This document shows, piece after piece, positions 43,356 through 51,267 of a stretch of 64,000 bases of DNA. Numbering within the stretch: position 1 is the first letter of the stretch; each line of letters begins with the position of its first letter. The stretch is from Bacteroidetes bacterium UBA4416 (GTDB lineage Bacteria > Bacteroidota > Bacteroidia > B-17B0 > Aurantibacillaceae). The stretch lies in assembly GCA_002390745.1 (NCBI GenBank), contig DGQK01000007.1, positions 70,075 to 134,074 on the forward strand, given 5' to 3'. Under the pieces are notes generated by a model. The model saw only the letters and a list, made by a program, of their open reading frames with translations, was not told the origin of the DNA and ran no database searches. The position numbers and the translations under genes are program-made.

Positions 43356-45137
43356 TTAGTTGCTATTTTGATATCCTCCAAAGTATTTTACAGGACTCCA
43401 GTTGGGTATAACGTCTAACTTAGCGGGTGCTATGGTTTTAAAATCATCATTTCCATACACAATTTTTCCATCCACTATTGTTAGTTTAGAAACTGTATTT
43501 TTAAGCTCTTCATCACCCACCGAAAATATATCTCTGTCCAAAACAACAAGATCAGCGAAATATCCGGGTTCTATTTTTCCTTTTTGCGTTTCTTTGATCA
43601 ATTCATAGCCTTTAAAACTGAGTAGCTTAAGTGCTGTCGTTCTGTCAACAATATTATCCTTTGTCAAAACCTGTGTCCCTCCGATTGTTTTCCCTGAAAC
43701 AAGCCAGTAATAAGCGATCCAAGGGTTAAAGGAAGCTACGCGTGTTCCATCGGTGCCCAATCCGACAGGGATGCCCAGCTCCAGCATTTTTTTAACAGGG
43801 GGTGTGTTACCGGCAGGTTTTAATCCATATCTGTGCACAAAAGCCTCTCCCTGAAAGGCCATCCTACCTTGAATAGCAATACCCCCTCCTAATCTTTTGA
43901 TGCGCTGTAGGTTTTCATCTGAAATAAATTCTGCATGGTCGATGATCCATGGTGCTTTTAATGGAATTTCTGTGTTAACGTCTTCAATGACATTGAGGAA
44001 ACGGGTAATGCTTTCATTATAGGTCGCATGCATTCTAAATGGCCATTGATTTTTGGCAAACAGGCTTATTAATGGCTTTAAATTCGATTCCAGAGTTGCC
44101 GGCAGCTCCGGGCGGGGAAATAAGAAATTCTCGAAATCGGCAGCATCTGCCAAAATGCCTTCGCCACCGCCACTTACAAAATAATCAACATCATTGATAT
44201 GGTTATCGCCATGGTCGTGTATATCTACCATCCCTATCCATTTTGTATAATCCTGTAACTCTGAACCTTTTTTCTGTGCATATAAGAAATAGGGTAAGCG
44301 CACAGATATTTTCCCAAGTTTATTTAAGCTATCTGTAATGGTATAATCATCAGGAAAGTTCTGAAATCCGCCACCTGCGTCGATAACGCCTGTGACACCC
44401 AACCTGTTTAGCTCCGTCATGAATTGAAGTGTGGAATTTATTTTTTCATTGTTGCTCAGCTCCGGCAATCTGGCTAATGTAGAATACAATATCAAAGCGC
44501 TGGGTTCTGCTACCAACAAGCCTGTAGGGATGCCTGCATTGTCTTTTTCCATAAGTCCGCCGGCATAACCAGGCGTATCTTCAGTCAGGTTAAGGGCCTG
44601 TACAGCTGCCTTATTAAGAAAGGCTTTTGAATAGAGGTATAAAATAAAGGTGGGTACATCACCGCTTGCTTCATTTACTTCCTGCAAGGTGGGTAATCTT
44701 TTCTCTTCAAACTGGTATTCGTTCCATCCGCCCACAATGCGCACCCATTGTCCTTTGGGAGTACGTTGTGCCTGTTCTTTGAGCATGGCAAGGGCCTTTT
44801 TTAAAGATGTAACTCCGTCCCAGCGTAATTCTGTATTAAAAAACCGCCCGCCTCTTATGACATGCAAATGACTGTCAAACAAACCTGGTATTATTCTGCT
44901 TCCCTTTGCATCTATTATTTGCGTTTTTTTTGTTTTTAAATTCAGGATACTGGCGGATTTCCCTATCGCAACTATTTTATTTGCTTCTATGGCAACCGCT
45001 TCTACGTCGGGCTGGTGGTCTGACAAGGTGGTTATTTTTGCGTTGTAAATAATAATATCCGGACTGCTTTTTTTTTGTGCGAAAATTCCGCTGCATGCTA
45101 TCAATAGTAGCGAGAGTGCCAGATGTATCTTATTCAT
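43356..45137 (-). CDS. Exported amidohydrolase (YtcJ-like)
   Basis: 593 residues with a signal peptide (about 1-20, ends GIFAQ). An amidohydro-3 TIM barrel carries DSHLHV (about 89), FRMHATYNES, IDHAEF and the metal Asp in GTDGTRVASFNPW. Known of the family: hydrolysis of amide or ester bonds in small molecules; the substrate is rarely known. The cytosolic paralogue at 51257-53170 shares long segments, so the two arose by duplication and were sorted to different compartments. This gene follows a strong terminator and has its own promoter. Confidence 0.9.
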   Translation of the reverse strand: MNKIHLALSLLLIACSGIFAQKKSSPDIIIYNAKITTLSDHQPDVEAVAIEANKIVAIGKSASILNLKTKKTQIIDAKGSRIIPGLFDSHLHVIRGGRFFNTELRWDGVTSLKKALAMLKEQAQRTPKGQWVRIVGGWNEYQFEEKRLPTLQEVNEASGDVPTFILYLYSKAFLNKAAVQALNLTEDTPGYAGGLMEKDNAGIPTGLLVAEPSALILYSTLARLPELSNNEKINSTLQFMTELNRLGVTGVIDAGGGFQNFPDDYTITDSLNKLGKISVRLPYFLYAQKKGSELQDYTKWIGMVDIHDHGDNHINDVDYFVSGGGEGILADAADFENFLFPRPELPATLESNLKPLISLFAKNQWPFRMHATYNESITRFLNVIEDVNTEIPLKAPWIIDHAEFISDENLQRIKRLGGGIAIQGRMAFQGEAFVHRYGLKPAGNTPPVKKMLELGIPVGLGTDGTRVASFNPWIAYYWLVSGKTIGGTQVLTKDNIVDRTTALKLLSFKGYELIKETQKGKIEPGYFADLVVLDRDIFSVGDEELKNTVSKLTIVDGKIVYGNDDFKTIAPAKLDVIPNWSPVKYFGGYQNSN

Positions 45138-45163
45138 TTCCTTTTATTTTTTGGGTAAAAAAA

Positions 45164-45200
45164 CTGAAAACAGCCTTTTCCCGGTAAAGGCTGTTTTCAG
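45164..45200 (-). terminator. Strong intrinsic terminator after the YcaC-like gene
   Basis: 15-bp perfect arms CTGAAAACAGCCTTT and AAAGGCTGTTTTCAG around a 7-base loop, followed on the minus strand by seven T. It separates two transcription units inside the accessory block. Confidence 0.93.
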
Positions 45201-45227
45201 GGTTTGGATTGCAATTCGAGTGAATGT

Positions 45228-45887
45228 TTAATGCCTTCCTTCGGAAGCGTTAAACATATCTTTGGCGTATTGTACGCCAACACCATACGCACCTCCATAT
45301 TTCATAACTAAATTATTGACGGCAACATAGGTTTCATGTCTTGCCCAGTCTCTTTGCAGTTCCAGTAGATACTGCAATGAGCTCATAGGCTGGGCGCCGG
45401 CCTGTATCATGCGTTGCATTGAAGCTGCTTGCGCTGAAGGACTTACAGCGCCACAGGCATCGGTAATCACATACACGTCGTAGCCTTCATCAATTGCGCA
45501 CAGCACCGGGAAAACGATGCAGACTTCTGTCCAGAGTCCGCAAAAAACGATTTTTTTATGGCCTTTGCCGACGATAGCGTTGTAAGCAGGAACATCTTCC
45601 CAGGTATTCATAGATGTACGGTCTATAAACTGTGCTTCATCAGGATACACATCTGTAATTTCCTTCAGCAGCGGCCCGCTGAATGATTTGCGCGCTACGG
45701 TGGTAATTACCGTAGGAACATTGAAAATTTTTGAAGCTCCTGCCACTAAACCCACATTGTTCTTTAACTCCTCTGTGGTAATACTTTTAACGGCAAAGGT
45801 CATCTGGCTTTGATGATCGATCATTACTAAGGTGTGGTTGTCGGGCGTAATGAGTTTTTGAGAAACTTTTGGAATTAGCTGTTTCAT
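45228..45887 (-). CDS. Isochorismatase-fold hydrolase (YcaC-like)
   Basis: 219 residues. Catalytic Asp in TLVMIDHQSQM (about 24), and Cys in FCGLWTEVCIVFP (about 123). The cis-peptide neighbourhood and SLQYLLELQRDW are like YcaC. Known of the family: hydrolysis of small amides or unknown substrates; YcaC itself has no assigned reaction. A 15-bp tandem repeat (tatttaggttgtttg, twice) lies in its leader. Confidence 0.9.
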   Translation of the reverse strand: MKQLIPKVSQKLITPDNHTLVMIDHQSQMTFAVKSITTEELKNNVGLVAGASKIFNVPTVITTVARKSFSGPLLKEITDVYPDEAQFIDRTSMNTWEDVPAYNAIVGKGHKKIVFCGLWTEVCIVFPVLCAIDEGYDVYVITDACGAVSPSAQAASMQRMIQAGAQPMSSLQYLLELQRDWARHETYVAVNNLVMKYGGAYGVGVQYAKDMFNASEGRH

Positions 45888-45900
45888 AGTTGTTTGATTT

Positions 45901-45930
45901 TATTTAGGTTGTTTGTATTTAGGTTGTTTG
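45901..45930. repeat. Two tandem 15-bp repeats before the YcaC-like gene
   Basis: The unit TATTTAGGTTGTTTG occurs twice in direct succession. A third similar copy (TTTAGGTTGTTTA) is at about 41287-41299 upstream of the gene at 40769. On the minus strand each reads AAACAACCTAAA. A shared regulator site or leader element is possible. Confidence 0.55.
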
Positions 45931-45952
45931 TATTGAAAAATAAATTTCAGAG

Positions 45953-47539
45953 CTACATGATTTCCTGTGTTTTAAAGTAACGGTGTGAGGGCTCTGTTTG
46001 CTCCACCGTCATAGATACAATTTTTGCGTAAAATTCCGTATCGGCTGTGGTCATTCTGTCTTTTTGCTGTTCGTATTCTTCTTTAGAAGAAACCATAAAC
46101 TGTTCTTTCTGAATCAAAGGATTTTCCAGATCCTGAAGGATGGTCCATAAATAAGCGCCGTTTTTTCTTCTGATGTTTCCGAGTTCTTCGATCTCATCTA
46201 AAAATGCCTGCTTTTGCTCTTCACTAATTCTGTAATCAATAGAAATCATTATCGGACCATCTATTTCTACACTGAAGATATTGGCAAATGAAGATTTGAA
46301 GTCCACCAATGTTGTGATAGTATCCTCAGTATTGAGTACAGGGAAGGGATTCAGATAACCAACGACAATGAAAATAACTGCTAATGCGCCTGCACCACAC
46401 AACGTAACTTCTACTGTGGTATATTCTGCCAATAATCCCCAAAGGAAACTGCCTACACTTATGATTCCGAAAAACATTAAGGAGTATAAGGCAATTACCC
46501 TGGATTTTACCCAGTCTGGGGTTACAGGAAGGAGGTTGGCTTGTATGGTAGAGAGAAGCGTGACCCAGGAAAAACCTGCCAGCAACATCGTAAGGCAAAG
46601 GTAAATCCAGTTACTGGTAAACGCCATCGTAAGCATATTGGTTACCAGGAACAGCGAGCAAACCACAAAAAGTTTTTCTATGCCCAAATGCGTTTTGAGA
46701 GATTTGATAAATGTAGCGGCTACAATTGCTCCTATGCCCACAAATGCGACTACCAGGCCGTATTGCGTAGAGGCTAACTCCAGTTTATGTTTACCGATAA
46801 CCGGCCACATCGACCACATGGCACTCGCAGGAAACATCACCAAAAATCCACGGAAAAATATTTTTTGTATTGGCGTAGAATATAACAAAAACTGAAATCC
46901 GGTACGAATGGAGGTCGTAAATATTTTTCCAGTTAAATTTATGCTGGGCGTATCCGGAGTTTTCCAACGAAGCACGATTAATGAAAAAATCAGATACCCC
47001 AGCCCGGAAATATAAAAAGCATAAGAAACATTATACTGTGCAATTATAATTCCCGCTATCAAAGGACCTGTGGCTCTTGCCAAATTGGTAGCCACGCCGT
47101 CTAACGTAAATGCGGATGACTGTGCATCTTCGCTAAGCAATAGCGGCAATGTTCCCCGCCAAACAGGATCGAAAAATGCATTGGCTGCACCTACAATAAA
47201 AACATAGATCAAAATGACGTATGGCAAAGAAGCAGCAGCAATATCATCCACGATGTATCCCATAGCAATGGTAACCAAAGAAATGATCAACCCATTAATG
47301 AACAACATCGTGCTTCTCTTAAATGCATCTGAAAGAATCCCTGCAATAAATGCAAACAAAAAGAAAGGCAAACTGGATGCGACATTAATGAAGGCTATCA
47401 TAAAACTGGAATTAGTGGAGGAAGCCATTAACCAGTTAACCGCCATATCTCCCGCCCAGGAACCTATACTGACTATTAAATAGCCAATCCAATAGACTTT
47501 GAATAAGGGTTGTTTAAGTGCGCTCCAACTACTAGCCAT
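45953..47539 (-). CDS. EntS-type MFS exporter with extra C-terminal domain
   Basis: 528 residues. The MFS_3 transporter is about 1-410, with VGAANAFFDPVWRGTLPLLL and FTLDGVATNLARATGPLIAG as in EntS-like exporters. The last 110 residues form a soluble domain (DGPIMISIDYRISEEQKQAF, HRYFKTQEIM) resembling antibiotic-biosynthesis-monooxygenase/dimeric alpha-beta-barrel folds. Known of MFS_3: export of siderophores and other small molecules. The ATG at 47539 overlaps the yetF-like gene end by eight bases. Confidence 0.88.
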   Translation of the reverse strand: MASSWSALKQPLFKVYWIGYLIVSIGSWAGDMAVNWLMASSTNSSFMIAFINVASSLPFFLFAFIAGILSDAFKRSTMLFINGLIISLVTIAMGYIVDDIAAASLPYVILIYVFIVGAANAFFDPVWRGTLPLLLSEDAQSSAFTLDGVATNLARATGPLIAGIIIAQYNVSYAFYISGLGYLIFSLIVLRWKTPDTPSINLTGKIFTTSIRTGFQFLLYSTPIQKIFFRGFLVMFPASAMWSMWPVIGKHKLELASTQYGLVVAFVGIGAIVAATFIKSLKTHLGIEKLFVVCSLFLVTNMLTMAFTSNWIYLCLTMLLAGFSWVTLLSTIQANLLPVTPDWVKSRVIALYSLMFFGIISVGSFLWGLLAEYTTVEVTLCGAGALAVIFIVVGYLNPFPVLNTEDTITTLVDFKSSFANIFSVEIDGPIMISIDYRISEEQKQAFLDEIEELGNIRRKNGAYLWTILQDLENPLIQKEQFMVSSKEEYEQQKDRMTTADTEFYAKIVSMTVEQTEPSHRYFKTQEIM

Positions 47540-48065
47540 TTGTTTCGTCCATGTATACTGTGTTTTTATCCATTTGCTTAAGCAAATCGTTTTCCTTATA
47601 CACAATTATTAGTTTTCCTTCTACATCGATAATTCCGTATTTAATCGCTTCCAGGGATGTTACCTGTTGGGCAATCAGCATCGCATATAAATCTTCTATG
47701 GACATCAGTAACCTATCCAAAATATGTTTCTGTACTTTGCCATTGGAAATAACAACCGCTGGCTCGCCCTCAAAGAACCTTCCCATCGTTTTGTGTTTAA
47801 ACGTTAGCCAGGAAATTACCCGGCTTAGCACGATAAGGGAGAGAGCCGAGATAATTCCTCCAAGCAAGGAATCATCTCCGGCATTCATAGAGTTTTGCAC
47901 ACTGTTGCTTACAAGTAATATTGCTACAAACTCTGTAGGCCCCATTTGTGCAATTTGCCTTCTCCCGGCTATTCTGAGAATAATGATGACAAATAAATAG
48001 ACAACGAATGACCGGATGATCAGATTCAGCGGAGATACAGAAATATCAATGAAGTTGTCCAACAT
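47532..48065 (-). CDS. YetF-like DUF421 membrane protein
   Basis: 177 residues with three N-terminal membrane helices and a soluble DUF421 domain. Family marks: LRIAGRRQIAQMGPTEFVAILLVSN, and EGEPAVVISNGKV. Known of the family: roles in spore and cell-envelope function in Bacillus, otherwise unclear. It overlaps the MFS gene start and follows the M17-N gene by 11 bases. Confidence 0.92.
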   Translation of the reverse strand: MLDNFIDISVSPLNLIIRSFVVYLFVIIILRIAGRRQIAQMGPTEFVAILLVSNSVQNSMNAGDDSLLGGIISALSLIVLSRVISWLTFKHKTMGRFFEGEPAVVISNGKVQKHILDRLLMSIEDLYAMLIAQQVTSLEAIKYGIIDVEGKLIIVYKENDLLKQMDKNTVYMDETNG

Positions 48066-48076
48066 AAATTTGGCGT

Positions 48077-48682
48077 TTATACTATTGTTTCCGCTAATCC
48101 TGCTTCCGAATCGTTAAGATGCGGCGCCCCGGCAAGAAATGTAATATCGTTCAGGTTATTATTATCTACCAGTTTCATCTCAAAGAGCGTTTTAACATCA
48201 TCAATAGATTTCATCATTCCTTTGGCTACAGTATTGGATACACCTCCTGTTGGTACGGTTGTAACGCCTGCATCTTTTATGTCCGGGGCGAAACATACGC
48301 TCTTTGCTCCCATTTTATTGGCCTCTTTTACTACCAGTTTCCCAACAGCGTATAAGTTGTCTGCTGTCAACTTATTAGGGTCACCCAAACCGATAAGAAT
48401 CATTTTTTTAGCTTTCATCTGGGTGGTAGGGGTAATCGCTAATGTTTCCAGGAATTTCCCGCGGAAAAGATCTTTTTCCCGTAATTGCTTAATTTGCCCG
48501 TCAAAGTGCGTATCCAAATCGGCTGTGCCTCCTTCCATCGTCATATTAAGCGTATTATCAAAAAAGCATACAAATTGTATATCTGCTTCCGTGTCGTTGA
48601 AGTGCGCAGTAATAACCTGAAAATTTACACCCTTGTAAGTGTGTACCGGTCTGTCTTTTTTTAATTCGTGGTATAAGCCCAT
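48077..48682 (-). CDS. Free-standing peptidase M17 N-terminal domain protein
   Basis: 201 residues corresponding only to the N-terminal regulatory domain of leucyl aminopeptidase (KKMILIGLGDPNKLTADNL, VGKLVVKEANKMGAKSVCFAPD). The C-terminal zinc protease domain is absent, and the gene ends normally (GLAETIV is close to the usual domain boundary), so it looks like a dedicated protein rather than a recent truncation. No catalytic activity is expected. It lies between two genes of the accessory block. Confidence 0.85.
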   Translation of the reverse strand: MGLYHELKKDRPVHTYKGVNFQVITAHFNDTEADIQFVCFFDNTLNMTMEGGTADLDTHFDGQIKQLREKDLFRGKFLETLAITPTTQMKAKKMILIGLGDPNKLTADNLYAVGKLVVKEANKMGAKSVCFAPDIKDAGVTTVPTGGVSNTVAKGMMKSIDDVKTLFEMKLVDNNNLNDITFLAGAPHLNDSEAGLAETIV

Positions 48683-48710
48683 AATGACTGTGTTTTATAA
48701 TTGTTTTAAA

Positions 48711-49124
48711 TTATTTTAGTTTGATATTGGTGTCTTTATCCGGATAGATGCTAACGTCCGGAACATCGGTGCTGGTAAGCAGAACCTGTGCCCTTCTTTC
48801 ACCGTTTTTATTTTTCAGCACTACTCCCGTAGATCCGTCATTCTTCAGGAAGAGATAGCTTTCCTGCCGGTCTTCTCCTGCTAAAAGAAGGTGAGTGCCT
48901 TTGTCATCCAGGCTAATATCTACTTTGGCATTTTCCTGATCAGTATTATTGTACATTTTCAGGAAGGATAATCCAGCTTCATCCACCATCATTTTTAACT
49001 GCAATTTTCCTTTGGAATTGAAAAATGAAAGGGCCGAACCTTCGTCGGTAGTACCTAAAACCGCTCTTACGTTGCCACTGGCATCTACCAGCTTAAATTC
49101 GGTTGCTGTGATTGAATTACTCAT
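48711..49124 (-). CDS. Hypothetical beta-rich protein
   Basis: 137 residues, no signal peptide. It is built of short repeats of the form F/L-x-L-x-D-xx-G (FKLVDASGNVRAVLGTTDEG, LSFFNSKGKLQLKMMVDEAG, ISLDDKGTHLLLAGED, LFLKNDGSTGVVLKNKNGE), which looks like a small beta-solenoid or beta-meander. No family is recognised. Its position between the pirin and the M17-N gene suggests a shared role. Confidence 0.7.
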   Translation of the reverse strand: MSNSITATEFKLVDASGNVRAVLGTTDEGSALSFFNSKGKLQLKMMVDEAGLSFLKMYNNTDQENAKVDISLDDKGTHLLLAGEDRQESYLFLKNDGSTGVVLKNKNGERRAQVLLTSTDVPDVSIYPDKDTNIKLK

Positions 49125-49142
49125 ATTGGTTTATGTTTTTTA

Positions 49143-50030
49143 TTATGAAACTTGCATTGGCACTTCCATCAACAATACTTCTGCATCCTGGCTGTTGGCT
49201 TTCAGGCTTATTTTATCCACATCCCAAATGCCAAAACCATCTCTTTTATTTAATGCCTGATTGTTGATGGTAATATCGCCATTCAATACAAAGGCATATA
49301 CTCCGTTTCCTTTGGCTTTTACTGCATAGTCTATCGTAAAATCTTTATCAAATTTTCCCATATGAAACCAGGCATTTTGATAGATCCAAACGCCTTCGTC
49401 GTGAGGATTGGGCGAGAGTATTTGTTGCAAGGTATTATGCCGCTTATTGACATCTAAACTTATTTGCCCGTACCGCGGAGTGACTTTACATTTATTCGGG
49501 AATACCCAAATCTGGAGAAATCTGACTTCCTGGTCGCTGTTTTTGTTATACTCGCTATGGAAGATACCTTCGCCGGCGCTCATCACCTGCACATCCCCGT
49601 GCCTGATCACAGAAACATTGCCCATGCTGTCTTTGTGTTCCAGATCTCCGGAAAGCGGAATGCTGATGATTTCCATATTATCGTGAGGGTGCCTTGGAAA
49701 GCCTTCTCCGGCAGCCACTCTGTCATCGTTTAATACGCGTAACACACCAAAGTGCATTCTGTCGGGATTGTAATATTCGGAAAAGCTGAAGGTGTGCCTG
49801 CTCAGCAACCAACCTAAATCTGCCTTGCCTCTTGTATCGGCTTTGTGCAATACAGAGTTTTCGATAACTTCTCCTTTGGCTTCTTGTTTGGGAATATGAT
49901 TAAATCCCATTACTTCCAGCGGATTTAATTCTTCGATGTTGTTTTTAAGCACATCGGCCAATGAGCCTGCAGCAACAAACATACCTGTCCCTAATAAGCC
50001 TTTCTTTATAAAATCTTTTCTATCCATCAT
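49143..50030 (-). CDS. Pirin family protein with possible export leader
   Basis: 295 residues. The pirin cupin shows FPRHPHDNMEIISIPLSG, HGDVQVMSAGEGIFHSE and LQIWVFP. The metal His are in PRHPHDN and IFHSE. Before the cupin is a leader MDRKDFIKKGLLGTGMFVAAGS that resembles a Tat-like or lipoprotein-like export signal with only one Arg. Known of the family: quercetin dioxygenase activity in YhhW/pirin. Ordinary pirins are cytoplasmic, so the leader is unusual. Confidence 0.9.
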   Translation of the reverse strand: MMDRKDFIKKGLLGTGMFVAAGSLADVLKNNIEELNPLEVMGFNHIPKQEAKGEVIENSVLHKADTRGKADLGWLLSRHTFSFSEYYNPDRMHFGVLRVLNDDRVAAGEGFPRHPHDNMEIISIPLSGDLEHKDSMGNVSVIRHGDVQVMSAGEGIFHSEYNKNSDQEVRFLQIWVFPNKCKVTPRYGQISLDVNKRHNTLQQILSPNPHDEGVWIYQNAWFHMGKFDKDFTIDYAVKAKGNGVYAFVLNGDITINNQALNKRDGFGIWDVDKISLKANSQDAEVLLMEVPMQVS

Positions 50031-50566
50031 TTATTTTTTTTAGAGTTTGAAACATAAAGCCAATTGTGAAATACACTCATCATAAAAGGCATCGCAAACG
50101 TTACCAGCATAATGACCACGAGCGCAATATTAAGCATGACCGTTAGCGTGGGATGCGCCGCTGCAAAATCTTTCATCACAAGATTCAATACAAAACCTAC
50201 AACCTGCGACAATGTGAAAACGGTAATAAATGAAATGATCATTTGTTTCCATTTAGGAACTTCTTCCTGGAACCAGAATTCTCCCCAATTCACAACAGTT
50301 TCCCTTCTTTTTCCCTTCCACTTTTCTTCCTGAGTATCCAGGAGTAAACGACACGATTGCGAGTTTTGCCATGCCGTGGCATGTTCCTGCTTGTCAAATT
50401 GCAGAAGGACATACGTGGTATCTTCATCCTCTTTGGAAGACAGGACCTTAGTGCCTAAATATCCCTTTTGGGTAATATTTTTAGATTGCACCTCATGCAC
50501 CCAATTGTGAAACTCATCACGGTCGCTCAAAGCAATCTGGTATTCTATGACAATGACTACTGACAT
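50027..50566 (-). CDS. ABM-domain protein with C-terminal membrane helices
   Basis: 179 residues. The N-terminal ~95 residues form an antibiotic-biosynthesis-monooxygenase-like dimeric alpha-beta barrel (YQIALSDRDEFHNWVHEV, DTTYVLLQFDKQEHATAW). Two membrane helices follow (about 108-130, 143-168). It overlaps the pirin start by four bases, so the two are translated together. It may tether a heme-, quinone- or flavin-processing enzyme to the membrane, but no substrate is known. Confidence 0.85.
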   Translation of the reverse strand: MSVVIVIEYQIALSDRDEFHNWVHEVQSKNITQKGYLGTKVLSSKEDEDTTYVLLQFDKQEHATAWQNSQSCRLLLDTQEEKWKGKRRETVVNWGEFWFQEEVPKWKQMIISFITVFTLSQVVGFVLNLVMKDFAAAHPTLTVMLNIALVVIMLVTFAMPFMMSVFHNWLYVSNSKKNK

Positions 50567-50571
50567 TTAAT

Positions 50572-51267
50572 TTAATTCGTATGAGGTAAGGTTTGGTGAA
50601 ATAGATTATACAAAATAACCAATGCACCAGGTATGATGAGAACTCCTAAAGAAAAGTTTAATGTCAAATACGCTCCTGCGAAACAACCGGCAAAAAAACC
50701 CAGGATCATCCATAAGGTATCCTTAAACAGGGCTTTGTGAGATTCATTTCGTGCCGTAAAAGCACTACAATAGCTAAGTACGGCACTTGTCACGTTTCCC
50801 GTCATAACGGTGGTCATGCCTAAAACCGAATCCGGGTAAAGTTTGTTCAATGCATTTTGAACACCCATTGCAAAGACTACCAAAAGCAAAACAATCGGTT
50901 CAACTATTTTTTGAGTAATAGAGTGATTGAAAAAGAGCAAAGACAGAACTCCTGAAAGAACCAACAATAAACCCACCAAAAAAGACATTTTTTTTTCTCC
51001 AAAGGCGGTATGAATTCGTCCTGAAACATAAACTGCCACAACAAATACAGGAAACGTCAGCAAGGCAAAATACTCGCTTAACCCAGAATATGAAACTAAT
51101 TTTTGAGCCAGGACAATAAAATTCCCGGTAATGTGAGCCGAAAACAAGTTGTAACTGCTGGTGTAAGTGGCGGCATCTGCAAATCCCGCCACAAATACCA
51201 TTAGTATAGTGGTGTTAAACGTTGTATAAATGGCATTACTTTTCACCATCACTTTCTTAGAATGCAA
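50572..51267 (-). CDS. YoaK-like DUF1275 membrane protein
   Basis: 231 residues with six membrane helices. Family features: AGFADAATYTSSYNLFSAHITGN, and GVQNALNKLYPDSVLGMTTVMTGN. The function of DUF1275 is unknown; transport has been suggested. The first codons overlap the end of the downstream-numbered amidohydrolase gene by 11 bases, so the two are coupled. Confidence 0.9.
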   Translation of the reverse strand: MHSKKVMVKSNAIYTTFNTTILMVFVAGFADAATYTSSYNLFSAHITGNFIVLAQKLVSYSGLSEYFALLTFPVFVVAVYVSGRIHTAFGEKKMSFLVGLLLVLSGVLSLLFFNHSITQKIVEPIVLLLVVFAMGVQNALNKLYPDSVLGMTTVMTGNVTSAVLSYCSAFTARNESHKALFKDTLWMILGFFAGCFAGAYLTLNFSLGVLIIPGALVILYNLFHQTLPHTN

